A stretch of DNA of 64,000 nt from CAWIUB01 sp963839175 (GCA_963839175.1 CAWIUB010000041.1:1-64000), one strand, 5' to 3'. Shown: positions 36,418 through 45,388, counted from the stretch's first letter. The notes: a model not told the origin generated them from the letters alone. A program made the numbers and translations.

Positions 36418-37722
36418 TCAGCGCAGCTGCGTGTCGTGGGCTGTGTTTCGGCAGGGTCGCTGATCGCGGTCGAGCCAGTCGGGTGGGACCCAGTGCGGGA
36501 CGCCGCCGATCATGGTGCATTCCCAGCCACGTTTGGCGAACTCGCGGTGATGCCAGCCGCACAACAGCGTCAAATTGTCCAGATCGGTGGCTCCGCCATC
36601 CAGCCAGGACGTGACGTGATGAGCCTGTGTCCACCCGGGCGGCCGGTCGCAACCCGGAAAGGAACATCCGCGGTCCCGGGCCGCCAACGCCTGCCGTTGC
36701 TGCGGTGAGGCGATACGTCGGGTGCGGCCATAGGCCAGGATCCCGCCGGCATCGGACAGCACCACGGGCACGATCTCAGCCTCGTCCGCGAGCCGCAGCA
36801 CTTCGGCGAGGCTGATCAGCCCGCCGTGCTCGGTGCTCGCGTATCCGGTCCCGGTGCGGGCTTGTTCGGCGGTCATCGTGAGAAGCACGGTCGCCGGTGT
36901 GCCACCCGAATCCGGCAACGTGCCCGCCGCCAGCAGCCGTCGGCCGGCGTCCTCGAAGGCGTCGTGTCGGCGCTGCCCTGCGGCGCGCCGATCTGGCTCA
37001 CCGCCGTCGTCCGCAGGAACCGGACGAGACAGCGGATCCAGCACCGCATCCCACACCGCAGTGCACGTCGGCGTCAGGTAACCGCTGATCCGACTCGATC
37101 CGTCCGCCATCCGAGCGAATGTCAGATCCCGGCGTCGGGCGTGGTCATGGTCGTCGTCCAGCACCCCGTCTGGGTCCAGGCAGCGGGTTACGTGTCGCGC
37201 CAGCCGGGCCAACTGCTCCGGGTCGAATGTGCGGGCGTGCTCGGTGAGCGTCCGCTCGACCGCCGCACCCTGGTCGGCGACCGCACCCGGCAGATGGTCG
37301 ACCGTGTGACGGATCACCGCCGCGTGCCGATCCGAGATGTCACCGGCCGCCTGCGCGGCCGCGACGGTGGGAAAGATCGGGTCGAGCGGCTCACCGGTCA
37401 GGGTGCGCCGCGGCCCCAGATCGCCGGCCGCCCGGAGGCGGGCCTTCGCCTCCGAAGGAGCCAGCCGCAGCAGTTGCATCAACAGCGCCGGGGTGGACGC
37501 GCAGGCCAGCTCCCCAGCCACCGCGCGGACATTGAGTTCAGCGATGATGCGGTGGTCGGCGACCGGTAGTCGACGGCGCTGCCGCTCGAGGCCCCGAGCA
37601 AGGTCCAGCAATTCATCCCGCGACGCGCCGGTCAGGTCCAGCTCGAGCAGCGTGTCCAGCGCTCCGCCGAGTTGCTTGACGGCCACTTCGATCGTCACCG
37701 CGGCTGCTGGATTGTCGAACAC
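36418..37722 (-). CDS. DUF222 / HNH endonuclease (13E12 repeat family)
   Basis: 434 residues. The N-terminal DUF222 domain occupies roughly residues 30-330 and the HNH nuclease the end: CSFPGCDRPPGWTQAHHV, WLDGGATDLDNLTLLCGWHH. The zinc-binding and HNH residues are present. These genes are multicopy in mycobacteria and related genomes and are suspected to be mobile; the biological role is unknown. The gene is intact although its neighbours on both sides are decayed. Confidence 0.92.
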   Translation of the reverse strand: MFDNPAAAVTIEVAVKQLGGALDTLLELDLTGASRDELLDLARGLERQRRRLPVADHRIIAELNVRAVAGELACASTPALLMQLLRLAPSEAKARLRAAGDLGPRRTLTGEPLDPIFPTVAAAQAAGDISDRHAAVIRHTVDHLPGAVADQGAAVERTLTEHARTFDPEQLARLARHVTRCLDPDGVLDDDHDHARRRDLTFARMADGSSRISGYLTPTCTAVWDAVLDPLSRPVPADDGGEPDRRAAGQRRHDAFEDAGRRLLAAGTLPDSGGTPATVLLTMTAEQARTGTGYASTEHGGLISLAEVLRLADEAEIVPVVLSDAGGILAYGRTRRIASPQQRQALAARDRGCSFPGCDRPPGWTQAHHVTSWLDGGATDLDNLTLLCGWHHREFAKRGWECTMIGGVPHWVPPDWLDRDQRPCRNTAHDTQLR

Positions 37723-37758
37723 AAGTTCTATAGTACGAGATCGTTCCTGACCACGTCA

Positions 37759-37802
37759 AGCACTAATCCCCTTCAATATCAGCGATATCGCCGTCAGCGA
37801 AC
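37759..37802. repeat. Direct repeat, copy 1 (44 bp)
   Basis: Near-identical to 38846-38888, with one extra C here. It contains ATATCAGCGATATCG, a partly palindromic core. The two copies bracket a 1.04 kb segment holding the broken aldo/keto reductase gene. Confidence 0.92.
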
Positions 37803-37829
37803 GCGACGCCGACTCCACCGTGCCGTCAG

Positions 37830-38711
37830 ATGGCAGACACTCCCTGCGGTGTGCCGACAACAGTGTCGACGAAGGCCGCGGCGGTCGCCCCGCACGGGGA
37901 GATGACACCGCGCGGCAGGCTCTGGTCGCCTTGCGCGGCCGGGCCGAGGACCCGCCGGGCGCCGAGGGCTCGGTCGATCACGATCGTCGCGCAGTGGGCG
38001 CGGCTATCCGGAACTCGGGCCTGGAGTGATCGGAGGTGATTGTCGAGACCAACATCTGGATCAGCGACTACGGATACGACAAGACCCTGCATGGTTTCGA
38101 GAAGAGTGCCGGCAAGCTCGGCGTCGATCAGATCGACCTGTTGCTTCCTGCATCAGGCTCTCCCGTCAGAGTTCGAGAAGACCCTGGAGGCCTACCGGGC
38201 ATTGGAGACGCTGCTCGCCGACGGCAGGGTGTGCGCCATCGGGGTCAGCAACTTCATGGTCGAGCACCTCAGCAGGCTGCTCGACCGCGCGACGGTGGTA
38301 CCGGCGGTCAACCAGATCGAAGTCCCCTGCTTCGCGCAGCGACAGGTGCAGGACTTCGGTGCCGAAGCACGGCATCCTCACCCAGGCTTGGTCACCGATC
38401 GGCGGGATCACCTTCTACCGCGACGGTGGCCACGGCAGCACCCTCGCCGACCCGGTCATCGGAGGCATCGCCAGGCCCCACGGCAAGACCGCCGCCCAGG
38501 TGATGCTGCGCTGGGTCTGCAACACGGACGCTCGGTGATCCCCAAGTCCACCAAGCCCCACCGCATCGCAGAGAACATCGACGTCTTCGACTTCGAGCTG
38601 TCCGCGGACGCGATGACCGCGATCGACGGCCTGGACACCGGCCGCCGCGGCGGCCCGGAGCCGGACGCAATCACCCTCGACGCCTTCGGACGTGAGATCC
38701 CGGAAGCCTGA
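37830..38711 (+). pseudogene. Aldo/keto reductase, multiply frameshifted
   Basis: An NADPH-dependent aldo/keto reductase is recognisable in pieces: an early piece ending with an in-frame TGA after RNSGLE, then ETNIWISDYGYDKTLHGFEK, SEFEKTLEAYRALETLLADG, ILTQAWSPIGGITFYRDGG, and the C-terminal VIPKSTKPHRIAENIDVFDF to the stop at 38711. Frame changes occur near 38150, 38360 and 38520. The catalytic Tyr region (DYGYDK context) is partly kept, but no functional product is possible. Confidence 0.82.
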
Positions 38712-38769
38712 GAGCCGCCGGCGGGCTTGAAGGAACGAGCGGATCGCGTGCTCTCGATCGTTGATCTGA

Positions 38770-38831
38770 TCCGGCCACAACTGCCAAGGCGGTAGACGCG
38801 ACAACGCCGCCAACAGCAGCCGATCCTGCAT
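38770..38831 (-). pseudogene. Possible fragment of an IS3/IS481-type integrase
   Basis: About 20 codons on the minus strand (QDRLLLAALSRLPPWQLWP) resemble the N-terminal residues of rve-type transposases. No other part of an IS is nearby. It is a small hint that a transposition or recombination event made this 1-kb segment. Confidence 0.3.
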
Positions 38832-38845
38832 TCCAACCGCAGACG

Positions 38846-38888
38846 AGCACTAATCCCTTCAATATCAGCGATATCGCCGTCAGCGAAC
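38846..38888. repeat. Direct repeat, copy 2 (43 bp)
   Basis: Same sequence as 37759-37802 apart from one fewer C; ends 24 bp before the hemW stop codon. Confidence 0.92.
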
Positions 38889-38911
38889 CACGGGCAAGAC
38901 TGACAGGGTGA

Positions 38912-40132
38912 TCAGGCCAGTAGCTCGCGCACCACAGCGTCGGCGAGCAGGCGGCCGCGCTGGGTGAGCACCAGCCGATCCCGCTGTCCGGCGGCAGCAT
39001 CCAGCAATCCCCATGACACCAGCTGCGGCAGTCTGGCCTGCGCGGCCTGCGGAAGCTCGAGCGCGGGCAACCCCTCTCGCAGCCGCACCCCCAGCATGAC
39101 CTGCTCGCTGTGCCGAGCCGCCACGCCCAGCACCTCCCGGGCGGCAGCGGGACTCCGTCCGGCCTCGAGCATCGCCGCGTAACGCACCGGATGCTTGACA
39201 TTCCACCAGCGGACGCCGCTTACGTGGCTGTGCGCACCGGGGCCGGCGCCCCACCAGTTCGCACCATGCCAGTACAACAGGTTGTGCCGGCACTGCGCTT
39301 GCGGCGAACGGGCCCAGTTGGACACCTCGTACCACCCGAAGCCCGCCGCCTGCAGGGTCTCGTCGGCCTGCACGTAGCGGTCGGCCAGCACGTCGTCGTC
39401 CGGGGCGGGGACCACACCGCTTGCCACCTGCCGGGCCAGCGCCGTGCCTGCTTCCACCACCAGCGCGTACGTGCTGACGTGGTCCGGCGCGGCTGCGATT
39501 GCAGCGTTCAGCGAGGCCTGCCAATCCGCGTCCGTCTCGTGTGGCGCCCCGTAGATCAGGTCGAGGTTGACGTGCTCGATACCTGCTGCGCGGGCCTCGG
39601 CCACCGCCTGCTCGGGCCGGCCCGGCCGGTGTTTGCGGTCAAGGACCTCCAGCACGTGCGGTATCGCCGACTGCATGCCGAGCGAAACACGGGTGAACCC
39701 GGCCGCCCGCAGCTTGGCGAAGTAGGCAGGGGTCACCGACTCCGGGTTGGCCTCGGTGGTGATCTCGACGTCCGGGGCAAAACCGAACAGCTCGGCGATC
39801 TCGTGCACGATCAGGCCCAGGTGTTCGGCGGGCAGGACCGTCGGGGTGCCCCCGCCGAAGAACACCGTGGACACGGGAGGGGCTACGTCCAGCAACACGA
39901 ACCGGGCCAGCCGCAGCTCAAGCAACACGGTGTCGGCGTAGCTGCCGCGGCTCACCGCGGGACCGAGTTCCTCGGCGGTGTAGGTGTTGAAGTCGCAGTA
40001 GCCGCATCGGGTCTGACAGAACGGCACGTGGACGTAGATCCCGAACGGCTGCGTGCGGGCGGCCGCCCGCACGGTTGCCGGGAGCTGGCCGTCGGGTGGC
40101 GCAGGCTCGCCGAGGGGCAACGCGGAAGGCAC
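38912..40132 (-). CDS. hemW: HemW-type radical SAM heme chaperone
   Basis: 406 residues from GTG 40132. CQTRCGYC is the radical SAM cluster motif, here in the CxxxCxxC form followed by Asp-Phe, and FFGGGTPTVL is the SAM-binding GGGTP. The C-terminal HemN domain contains NWWGAGPGAHSHV. Once annotated as anaerobic coproporphyrinogen oxidase, this branch instead inserts heme into proteins. It belongs to the minus-strand chromosomal block, together with hrcA and lepA. Confidence 0.93.
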   Translation of the reverse strand: MPSALPLGEPAPPDGQLPATVRAAARTQPFGIYVHVPFCQTRCGYCDFNTYTAEELGPAVSRGSYADTVLLELRLARFVLLDVAPPVSTVFFGGGTPTVLPAEHLGLIVHEIAELFGFAPDVEITTEANPESVTPAYFAKLRAAGFTRVSLGMQSAIPHVLEVLDRKHRPGRPEQAVAEARAAGIEHVNLDLIYGAPHETDADWQASLNAAIAAAPDHVSTYALVVEAGTALARQVASGVVPAPDDDVLADRYVQADETLQAAGFGWYEVSNWARSPQAQCRHNLLYWHGANWWGAGPGAHSHVSGVRWWNVKHPVRYAAMLEAGRSPAAAREVLGVAARHSEQVMLGVRLREGLPALELPQAAQARLPQLVSWGLLDAAAGQRDRLVLTQRGRLLADAVVRELLA

Positions 40133-40183
40133 CGGTCCAGTGTTCCCGTTCAGCGTCGCGCAAGCGCGTCCGACCCGCCGTTC

Positions 40184-40465
40184 TCAGTCGATTCCGCGCA
40201 CCGTTAACGGGTGGTCGCTGCCGGCTGACTCACGGATCGCGGCGCGCAGCATGTCCTGGATCGCTTGACGGTCTGCCACCGGCAGCTGTGGAGACGGGCG
40301 CCACACTAGCGTCACCGGGCCGGGAGGCAGCCAGGACAGGTCGCGCAACACGTCAGCGAGCCCATCGAGGTTGGGCCCCGCCCAATCCGGCGCGTCGACT
40401 GCCGCGTAAATGGCACGGATCGCGGCACGTTTGGTGGGCGCCGCGGCGATCGGCCGCACGGTCAT
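40184..40465 (-). CDS. Barstar-like RNase inhibitor
   Basis: 93 residues from ATG 40465 (TTG 40471 is possible). The central APDWAGPNLDGLADVLRDLS and the following WLPPGPVTLVWR match the barstar fold, whose helix and acidic loop fill the barnase active site. The gene lies directly downstream of a secreted guanyl-RNase gene on the same strand (85 bp), so it should protect the producer cell from that RNase in the cytoplasm. It stops 52 bp before the hemW start. Confidence 0.8.
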   Translation of the reverse strand: MTVRPIAAAPTKRAAIRAIYAAVDAPDWAGPNLDGLADVLRDLSWLPPGPVTLVWRPSPQLPVADRQAIQDMLRAAIRESAGSDHPLTVRGID

Positions 40466-40473
40466 TGCCAACC

Positions 40474-40560
40474 CTCTTCGCGCAAGCGCTCATCGGCCGC
40501 TCGTTCCGCTCCTTGTCTCCTGCGGCGGCCATCCGCCGCGTGCGATGCTCGCTCGCTCAT
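40474..40560. repeat. Second copy of the intergenic repeat module
   Basis: It starts CTCTTCGCGCAAGCGCTCATCG and ends TGCGATGCTCGCTCGCTCA, as at 16235-16380, with a GCGGCGG-CCAT-CCGCCGC hairpin in the middle instead of the hairpin seen there. It fills the whole gap between the RNase and barstar genes. Confidence 0.7.
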
Positions 40561-41027
40561 TGGCTCACGTCCACGCGCACGAAGCTTTCGTAGTGGTTGG
40601 CCGTGTAGTAGTACGAGCCGTCCTGTCCGGTGATGATGCGGCGAGCTCCGCGATCGGGCGATCCCGGCGTCGGGACCGTGTACTCGTGGTAGAAGCCGCG
40701 CGGCTGCGCCGGCAAGAGCCTCTCCGCGTTGTTGAACACCACGCCATCCTGTCGGTACGGGAACGGACCGCCCTCCTCGATCAGCCCGACCGTCGTCGCT
40801 GCCTGCACGGGCAGCAACGAGAGCGCGATCTCACCGTTCGCGGCCGTCGCGGACGACACCGTGATGGCGCTACGGGGGGACGTGCCAGGATCGCGCAACG
40901 CGTTGATCGAGTAGCCGACGGCCAGCACTGCGAGCAGCACGATCAACGCAAGCTGCGGCCAGCGCAGCCGGCGCCACAATCTGCTCGCCACGGAGGGCAA
41001 CTCTAGGACGTGGTTGCATCCAGACAT
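40557..41027 (-). CDS. Secreted/membrane-anchored guanyl-specific ribonuclease (RNase Sa/barnase type)
   Basis: 156 residues. One hydrophobic segment (residues about 24-43, LALIVLLAVLAVGYSINAL) acts as signal or anchor. The C-terminal 75 residues match microbial guanyl RNases: GGPFPYRQDGVVFNNAERLL, YHEYTV with the catalytic Glu, RRIITG with the Arg and HYESF with the His. A barstar-like gene follows. The start at ATG 41027 overlaps the start of the divergent dienelactone-hydrolase remnant; GTG 40991 just before the hydrophobic segment is a good alternative. Role: exported toxin or nutrient RNase. Confidence 0.85.
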   Translation of the reverse strand: MSGCNHVLELPSVASRLWRRLRWPQLALIVLLAVLAVGYSINALRDPGTSPRSAITVSSATAANGEIALSLLPVQAATTVGLIEEGGPFPYRQDGVVFNNAERLLPAQPRGFYHEYTVPTPGSPDRGARRIITGQDGSYYYTANHYESFVRVDVSQ

Positions 41028-41444
41028 GACCGATTCACTGAGCGCCGAATCGATGACGCGTCGCTTCGCCGAACTCGGCTACGACGCGATCTGCCCGAAC
41101 CTGTTCTGGCGCGAGGCGCCCGGCGCCGCACCCGATGAAGCGGCCGCCGCTGCCCGCGCACCGGGCGGCCTACCGGACGAACGGCTGGTGGGCGACGTCG
41201 CCTCCCCCACCTCGGTTGCCCACTGCTGGGACTGTTCGGCAACGAGGACTCCACGCCGTCGCCGGAGCAGGTCGACGAGCTCGAGGCGCTGCTGCGCGCA
41301 CACGTCAAGGGCTACGAGTTCCAGCGCTACGACGGCGCGGGACACGGGCTTTTCGCCGTGGACCGACCCTCCTACCGGGTCGCGGCCGCCAACGACGGCT
41401 GGCACCGGATCGCCACCTTCTTCGCGCAGTACCTGACGGCCTAG
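41026..41444 (+). pseudogene. Dienelactone hydrolase family protein, internally deleted
   Basis: Only about 139 codons remain of a roughly 240-residue alpha/beta hydrolase. The N-terminus TDSLSA is followed at once by ESMTRRFAELGYDAICPNLF, so the usual nucleotide stretch before it is lost. The region with the nucleophile Cys is missing. A shifted frame gives the tail LGLFGNEDSTPSPEQVDELE, with the Asp, and DGAGHGLFAV, with the His. The stop TAG is at 41442. Confidence 0.75.
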
Positions 41445-41453
41445 GGTCGGGCC

Positions 41454-42422
41454 ATGCTCGCTGCCTACGCCGCTTCGGCCAACCCCGAAGAACCGCTGGA
41501 TGCGCTCGTCGTCGGCGAGCGTCCGGACCCGGCGGCACGGCCCGGCTGGACCACCGTCGCCGTGAGAGCGGCGAGCCTCAACCATCACGATCTGTGGACG
41601 CTGCGCGGGGTCGGCATCAGCAAGGACCAGCTGCCGATGATCCTCGGCTGTGACGCCGCCGGCATCGACCAGTCCACCGGAGACGAGGTCGTCGTCCATT
41701 CGGTCATCGCGAGTGACGGCTGGACGGGCGACGAGACGCTCGATACCCAACGATCGCTGCTGTCCGAGAGGCACCAGGGGACGCTCGCCGAATACGTGCT
41801 CGTGCCGCAGGCGAACGTGATCCCCAAGCCCTCCGAGCTGTCCTTTGCCGAGGCCGCGTGCCTCTCGACGGCGTGGCTGACGGCCTATCGCATGCTGTTC
41901 GTCAACTCGGGTCTCCGTCCCGGGCAAACGGTGCTGGTGCAGGGTTCCTCCGGTGGCGTCGCATCCGCAGCCATCGCCATGGCGCGCGGGGCGGGCTACC
42001 GCGTCTGGGCCACTGCCCGCACCGAGGCCAAGCAGGCAGCCGCCCTGTCATTGGGCGCCCACGCGGCGTTCCCCTCGGGTGCGCGGCTACCCGAACGGGT
42101 GGACGTGGTGCTGGAGACCGTCGGCGAGGCCACCTGGGCGCACTCGGTGAAGTCACTTAAGCCCGGCGGACGCATCGTGATCTGCGGCGCGACATCCGGC
42201 CCGAACCCGCCCGCCGAGCTGACCCGGATCTACTTCCTGCAATTGCAAGTCGTCGGCTCGACGATGGGGACGAAGAGCGAGCTCACCGACCTGATCGCGT
42301 TCCTTGTCTCGACCGGGCTGCGTCCGTCCATCGACCGGGTGCTCCCGCTGTCCGCGGCGGCCGAGGGACTGGCCGCGCTGGAGGCCGGCGAGCTTGTCGG
42401 CAAGATCGTTCTCGAGCCCTGA
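41454..42422 (+). CDS. Zinc-independent quinone oxidoreductase-like MDR family protein
   Basis: 322 residues. The medium-chain dehydrogenase fold is shown by AASLNHHDLWTLRGVGI at the N-terminal part and by VLVQGSSGGVASAAIAMARG as the nucleotide-binding loop. The catalytic zinc ligands of alcohol dehydrogenases are not all in place (GCDAAGI rather than GHE), so it is probably an NADPH-dependent quinone/enone reductase. It starts 9 bp after the hydrolase remnant and is followed directly by a 2H phosphoesterase gene (GTG immediately after its stop). Confidence 0.87.
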   Translation: MLAAYAASANPEEPLDALVVGERPDPAARPGWTTVAVRAASLNHHDLWTLRGVGISKDQLPMILGCDAAGIDQSTGDEVVVHSVIASDGWTGDETLDTQRSLLSERHQGTLAEYVLVPQANVIPKPSELSFAEAACLSTAWLTAYRMLFVNSGLRPGQTVLVQGSSGGVASAAIAMARGAGYRVWATARTEAKQAAALSLGAHAAFPSGARLPERVDVVLETVGEATWAHSVKSLKPGGRIVICGATSGPNPPAELTRIYFLQLQVVGSTMGTKSELTDLIAFLVSTGLRPSIDRVLPLSAAAEGLAALEAGELVGKIVLEP

Positions 42423-42989
42423 GTGCCCGCCATCGGCCGGGTGACCGCGGTAGTCTGTGCGGCCTTCGACCCGGCCACCGACGACGCGATCTACGCGGTG
42501 CGTGAGCTGGTCTGCGACGCGGGGATCGCGCTGCCGCATCGCCCACCGCATCGCCCTCATCTCAGCCTGGCGGCCGCGCGAGTCGACCAGGGCGATGAGC
42601 TGACGAACGTGCTCGCCGTCGCCAGGGAGGTTGCCACCCGGCACCAGCCCATCACGCTCACGTTGACCGAGGTCGGGCGATTCGGCCGGCCAGGCGTCTT
42701 ATGGCTCGGCGCACCCCACCCAACGGGGCAACTCGCTGCGCTCCAGCGCGACGCCGACGCGGCGCTGCGCGCGGCCGGGTGGGCTCGAGCCCTCGGCGAG
42801 CGCAGCGACCCCTTGCAGTGGGTGGCGCATTGCACGCTGGCAACCCGCATCCCCAAGCCGCAACTGCGCGAGGTGCAGGCCGCGGTACGCGATCGGTATG
42901 CGCCCATCCCTGCCAGGGTGGACGCCCTCGCCACGATCTTGGTGGGCGGATCCGGCGACGTCGACTACGCGCCGCTGCTCACCGAATGA
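42423..42989 (+). CDS. 2'-5' RNA ligase-like 2H phosphoesterase
   Basis: 188 residues from GTG 42423, which touches the stop of the MDR gene. The two signature motifs are PHLSLA and WVAHCTLATR, an HxS and an HxT as required in 2H phosphoesterases. Substrates may be 2',3'-cyclic nucleotides or RNA ends. Its 3' end overlaps by 25 bp the 3' end of the convergent gene 42965-43513, which has the same fold. Confidence 0.82.
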   Translation: MPAIGRVTAVVCAAFDPATDDAIYAVRELVCDAGIALPHRPPHRPHLSLAAARVDQGDELTNVLAVAREVATRHQPITLTLTEVGRFGRPGVLWLGAPHPTGQLAALQRDADAALRAAGWARALGERSDPLQWVAHCTLATRIPKPQLREVQAAVRDRYAPIPARVDALATILVGGSGDVDYAPLLTE

Positions 42990-43513
42990 CCGGGCTCCGC
43001 CCTCCCGAACGGGAACGTCGCGTCGAGCGCCCAGCGGTCGTCGCGCAGCACAAGCAGGCTCAGCTCGGCGATGCGTGCACGCAGCGGCAGGGCGGACTCG
43101 ACCGTCTCCATGACGTGGCCGAGCTCGGCGGGATCGCATTGGTCGGCGATCGTCAGGTGCGGGACCGAATCGTCGAACACACCGCCGTAGGGCGGATGTG
43201 ACGGCCATCGCGCGTAGACCGCCACTGTGAGCTGTCGGATCGGTTCGGCGGGCTGCGGGTCGAGCCACAAGGTGCGCGGGAATGTCCCGAACCGGGTGAA
43301 GGTCACGTCGATCGGGCCCGTCCGGCCGCAGATGCTGACCAGAGCATCGCGGTCCTGCGCTGCCACGTCCGAGACGAGGAGCCACGGAGCAAGCACAGTG
43401 ATGTGCGCCGGGACGCCAAATGCGGCGATCGGGTCGTAGCGTCGCCGCCAGCGACTCACCACCGCTTCGACTTCGGGCACCCGCAGGACAAGCGCGGATT
43501 GTCCCTCGGTCAC
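42965..43513 (-). CDS. Second 2H phosphoesterase (2'-5' RNA ligase-like)
   Basis: 182 residues from ATG 43513. PAHITVLAPW and VPHLTIAD are the two HxT motifs with a spacing of about 80 residues. It is clearly different in sequence from the neighbour it overlaps tail to tail, so this is not a recent duplication. Its ATG lies immediately upstream of lepA on the map, which is on the same strand (stop at 43517), so it follows lepA in transcription. Confidence 0.82.
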   Translation of the reverse strand: MTEGQSALVLRVPEVEAVVSRWRRRYDPIAAFGVPAHITVLAPWLLVSDVAAQDRDALVSICGRTGPIDVTFTRFGTFPRTLWLDPQPAEPIRQLTVAVYARWPSHPPYGGVFDDSVPHLTIADQCDPAELGHVMETVESALPLRARIAELSLLVLRDDRWALDATFPFGRAEPGHSVSSGA

Positions 43514-43516
43514 GCG

Positions 43517-45388
43517 CTATCTCTTCGCGATTTGGGAGACATCGCCGGCCGACAGCGCGGCGATGAAGGCCTCCTGGGGCACCTCCACCCGGCCGACCAT
43601 CTTCATCCGCTTCTTGCCCTCTTTCTGCTTCTCCAGCAGCTTGCGTTTGCGGGTGATGTCGCCGCCGTAGCACTTGGCCAGCACGTCCTTGCGGATGGCC
43701 CGGATGTTCTCCCGGGCGATCACCCGTGAGCCGACCGCCGCCTGGATCGGCACCTCGAACTGCTGACGCGGGATCAGCTCGCGCAGCTTCGCCGTCATCA
43801 TCGTCCCGTAGCCGTACGCCTTGTCCTTGTGCACGATCGCCGAGAACGCATCGACCGGCTCGCCCTGCAGGAGGATGTCGACCTTGACCAACTCGGCCAC
43901 CTCCTCGCCCGCCGCCTCGTAGTCCAGGCTCGCGTAGCCGCGGGTGCGCGACTTCAACTGGCCGAAGAAGTCGAAGATGATCTCGGCAAGCGGCAGCGTG
44001 TAGCGCAACTCGACGCGGGTCTCGGACAGGTAGTCCATGCCCTGCAAGGCACCGCGCCTCGACTGGCACAACTCCATGATCGTGCCGATGTACTCACTCG
44101 GCGCGATGATCATCGCCTTGACGACCGGCTCGAAGACCTCGCCGATCTTCTGCCCCGTTGGCCAGTCCGAGGGGTTCGTGACGACGTGCTCGGCACCGCC
44201 CTCGAGCACAACGCGATAGACGACGTTGGGCGCCGTCGAGATCAGATCCAGGTCGAACTCGCGCTCCAGCCGGTCGCGAGTGATCTCCAGGTGCAACAGG
44301 CCGAGAAACCCGCACCGGAAGCCGAATCCCAGTGCTGCCGACGATTCCGGTTCGTACACCAGCGCAGCGTCGTTGAGCCGCAGCCGGTCGAGCGCGTCGC
44401 GCAGCAGCGGGTAGTCCGAGCCGTCCATCGGGTAGAGCCCGGAGTAGACCATCGGCTTGGGGTCACGGTATCCGCCGAGGGCGGTCTTCGCCGGCTTCGC
44501 CGCGTCGGTGACCGTGTCGCCGACCCGCGACTGGCGGACGTCCTTGACACCGGTGATCAGATAGCCCACCTCGCCGACACCGAGTCCCCCCGTCGGCCTC
44601 GGCTCCGGCGAGATCACCCCGATCTCGAGCAACTCGTGCGTTGCTCCCGTAGACATCATCCGAATCCGTTCGCGCGGCGAGAAGAACCCGTCGATGACAC
44701 GGATGTAGGTGATCACACCGCGGTAGATGTCGTAGACCGAATCGAAGATCATCGCGCGGGGTGGGGCGTCGGCAGCGCCGACCGGTGGCGGGATTTCCCG
44801 GCAGACGACGTCGAGCAGTTCCGCTACCCCTTCGCCGGTCTTGGCACTCACCCGCAGTACGTCGCCGGCGTCGCAGCCGATGATGTGCGCGAGCTCGGCG
44901 GCATAATGCTCCGGCTGGGCGGCCGGTAGGTCGATCTTGTTGAGGACCGGGATGACGCGCAGGTCGTTCTCGAGCGCCAGGTACAGATTGGCCAGGGTTT
45001 GGGCCTCGATCCCCTGCGCCGCGTCGACCAGCAGCACCGCGCCCTCGCAAGCCGCGAGTGATCGGGAAACCTCGTAGGTGAAATCCACGTGGCCGGGGGT
45101 GTCGATCATGTGCAGGACGTGCGCCGCACCTTCTGCGCCAGCGCCGACGCTGACGGTCCACGGCATGCGGACGCTTTGCGCCTTGATCGTGATGCCCCGC
45201 TCGCGCTCGATGTCCATCCGGTCGAGGTACTGGGCACGCATCTGGCGGGCATCGACCACGCCGGTCAGCTGCAGCATCCGGTCGGCCAGCGTCGACTTGC
45301 CGTGGTCGATATGGGCGATAATGCAGAAGTTGCGGATGCGGGCCGGATCCGTGCGGCCGGCGGTACCGGTGCTGGCGTGCTCGGTCAC
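43517..45388 (-). CDS. lepA: Elongation factor 4 (LepA)
   Basis: 623 residues from GTG 45388 with the normal N-terminal distance to the P-loop; the open frame to 45757 lacks support. The GTPase motifs are AHIDHGKST, DTPGH and NKID; the family-specific region includes YVGSI-like EYIGTIMELCQ and the C-terminal RKRKLLEKQKEGKKRMK. It is a ribosome-bound GTPase that promotes back-translocation or late assembly. Confidence 0.96.
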   Translation of the reverse strand: MTEHASTGTAGRTDPARIRNFCIIAHIDHGKSTLADRMLQLTGVVDARQMRAQYLDRMDIERERGITIKAQSVRMPWTVSVGAGAEGAAHVLHMIDTPGHVDFTYEVSRSLAACEGAVLLVDAAQGIEAQTLANLYLALENDLRVIPVLNKIDLPAAQPEHYAAELAHIIGCDAGDVLRVSAKTGEGVAELLDVVCREIPPPVGAADAPPRAMIFDSVYDIYRGVITYIRVIDGFFSPRERIRMMSTGATHELLEIGVISPEPRPTGGLGVGEVGYLITGVKDVRQSRVGDTVTDAAKPAKTALGGYRDPKPMVYSGLYPMDGSDYPLLRDALDRLRLNDAALVYEPESSAALGFGFRCGFLGLLHLEITRDRLEREFDLDLISTAPNVVYRVVLEGGAEHVVTNPSDWPTGQKIGEVFEPVVKAMIIAPSEYIGTIMELCQSRRGALQGMDYLSETRVELRYTLPLAEIIFDFFGQLKSRTRGYASLDYEAAGEEVAELVKVDILLQGEPVDAFSAIVHKDKAYGYGTMMTAKLRELIPRQQFEVPIQAAVGSRVIARENIRAIRKDVLAKCYGGDITRKRKLLEKQKEGKKRMKMVGRVEVPQEAFIAALSAGDVSQIAKR

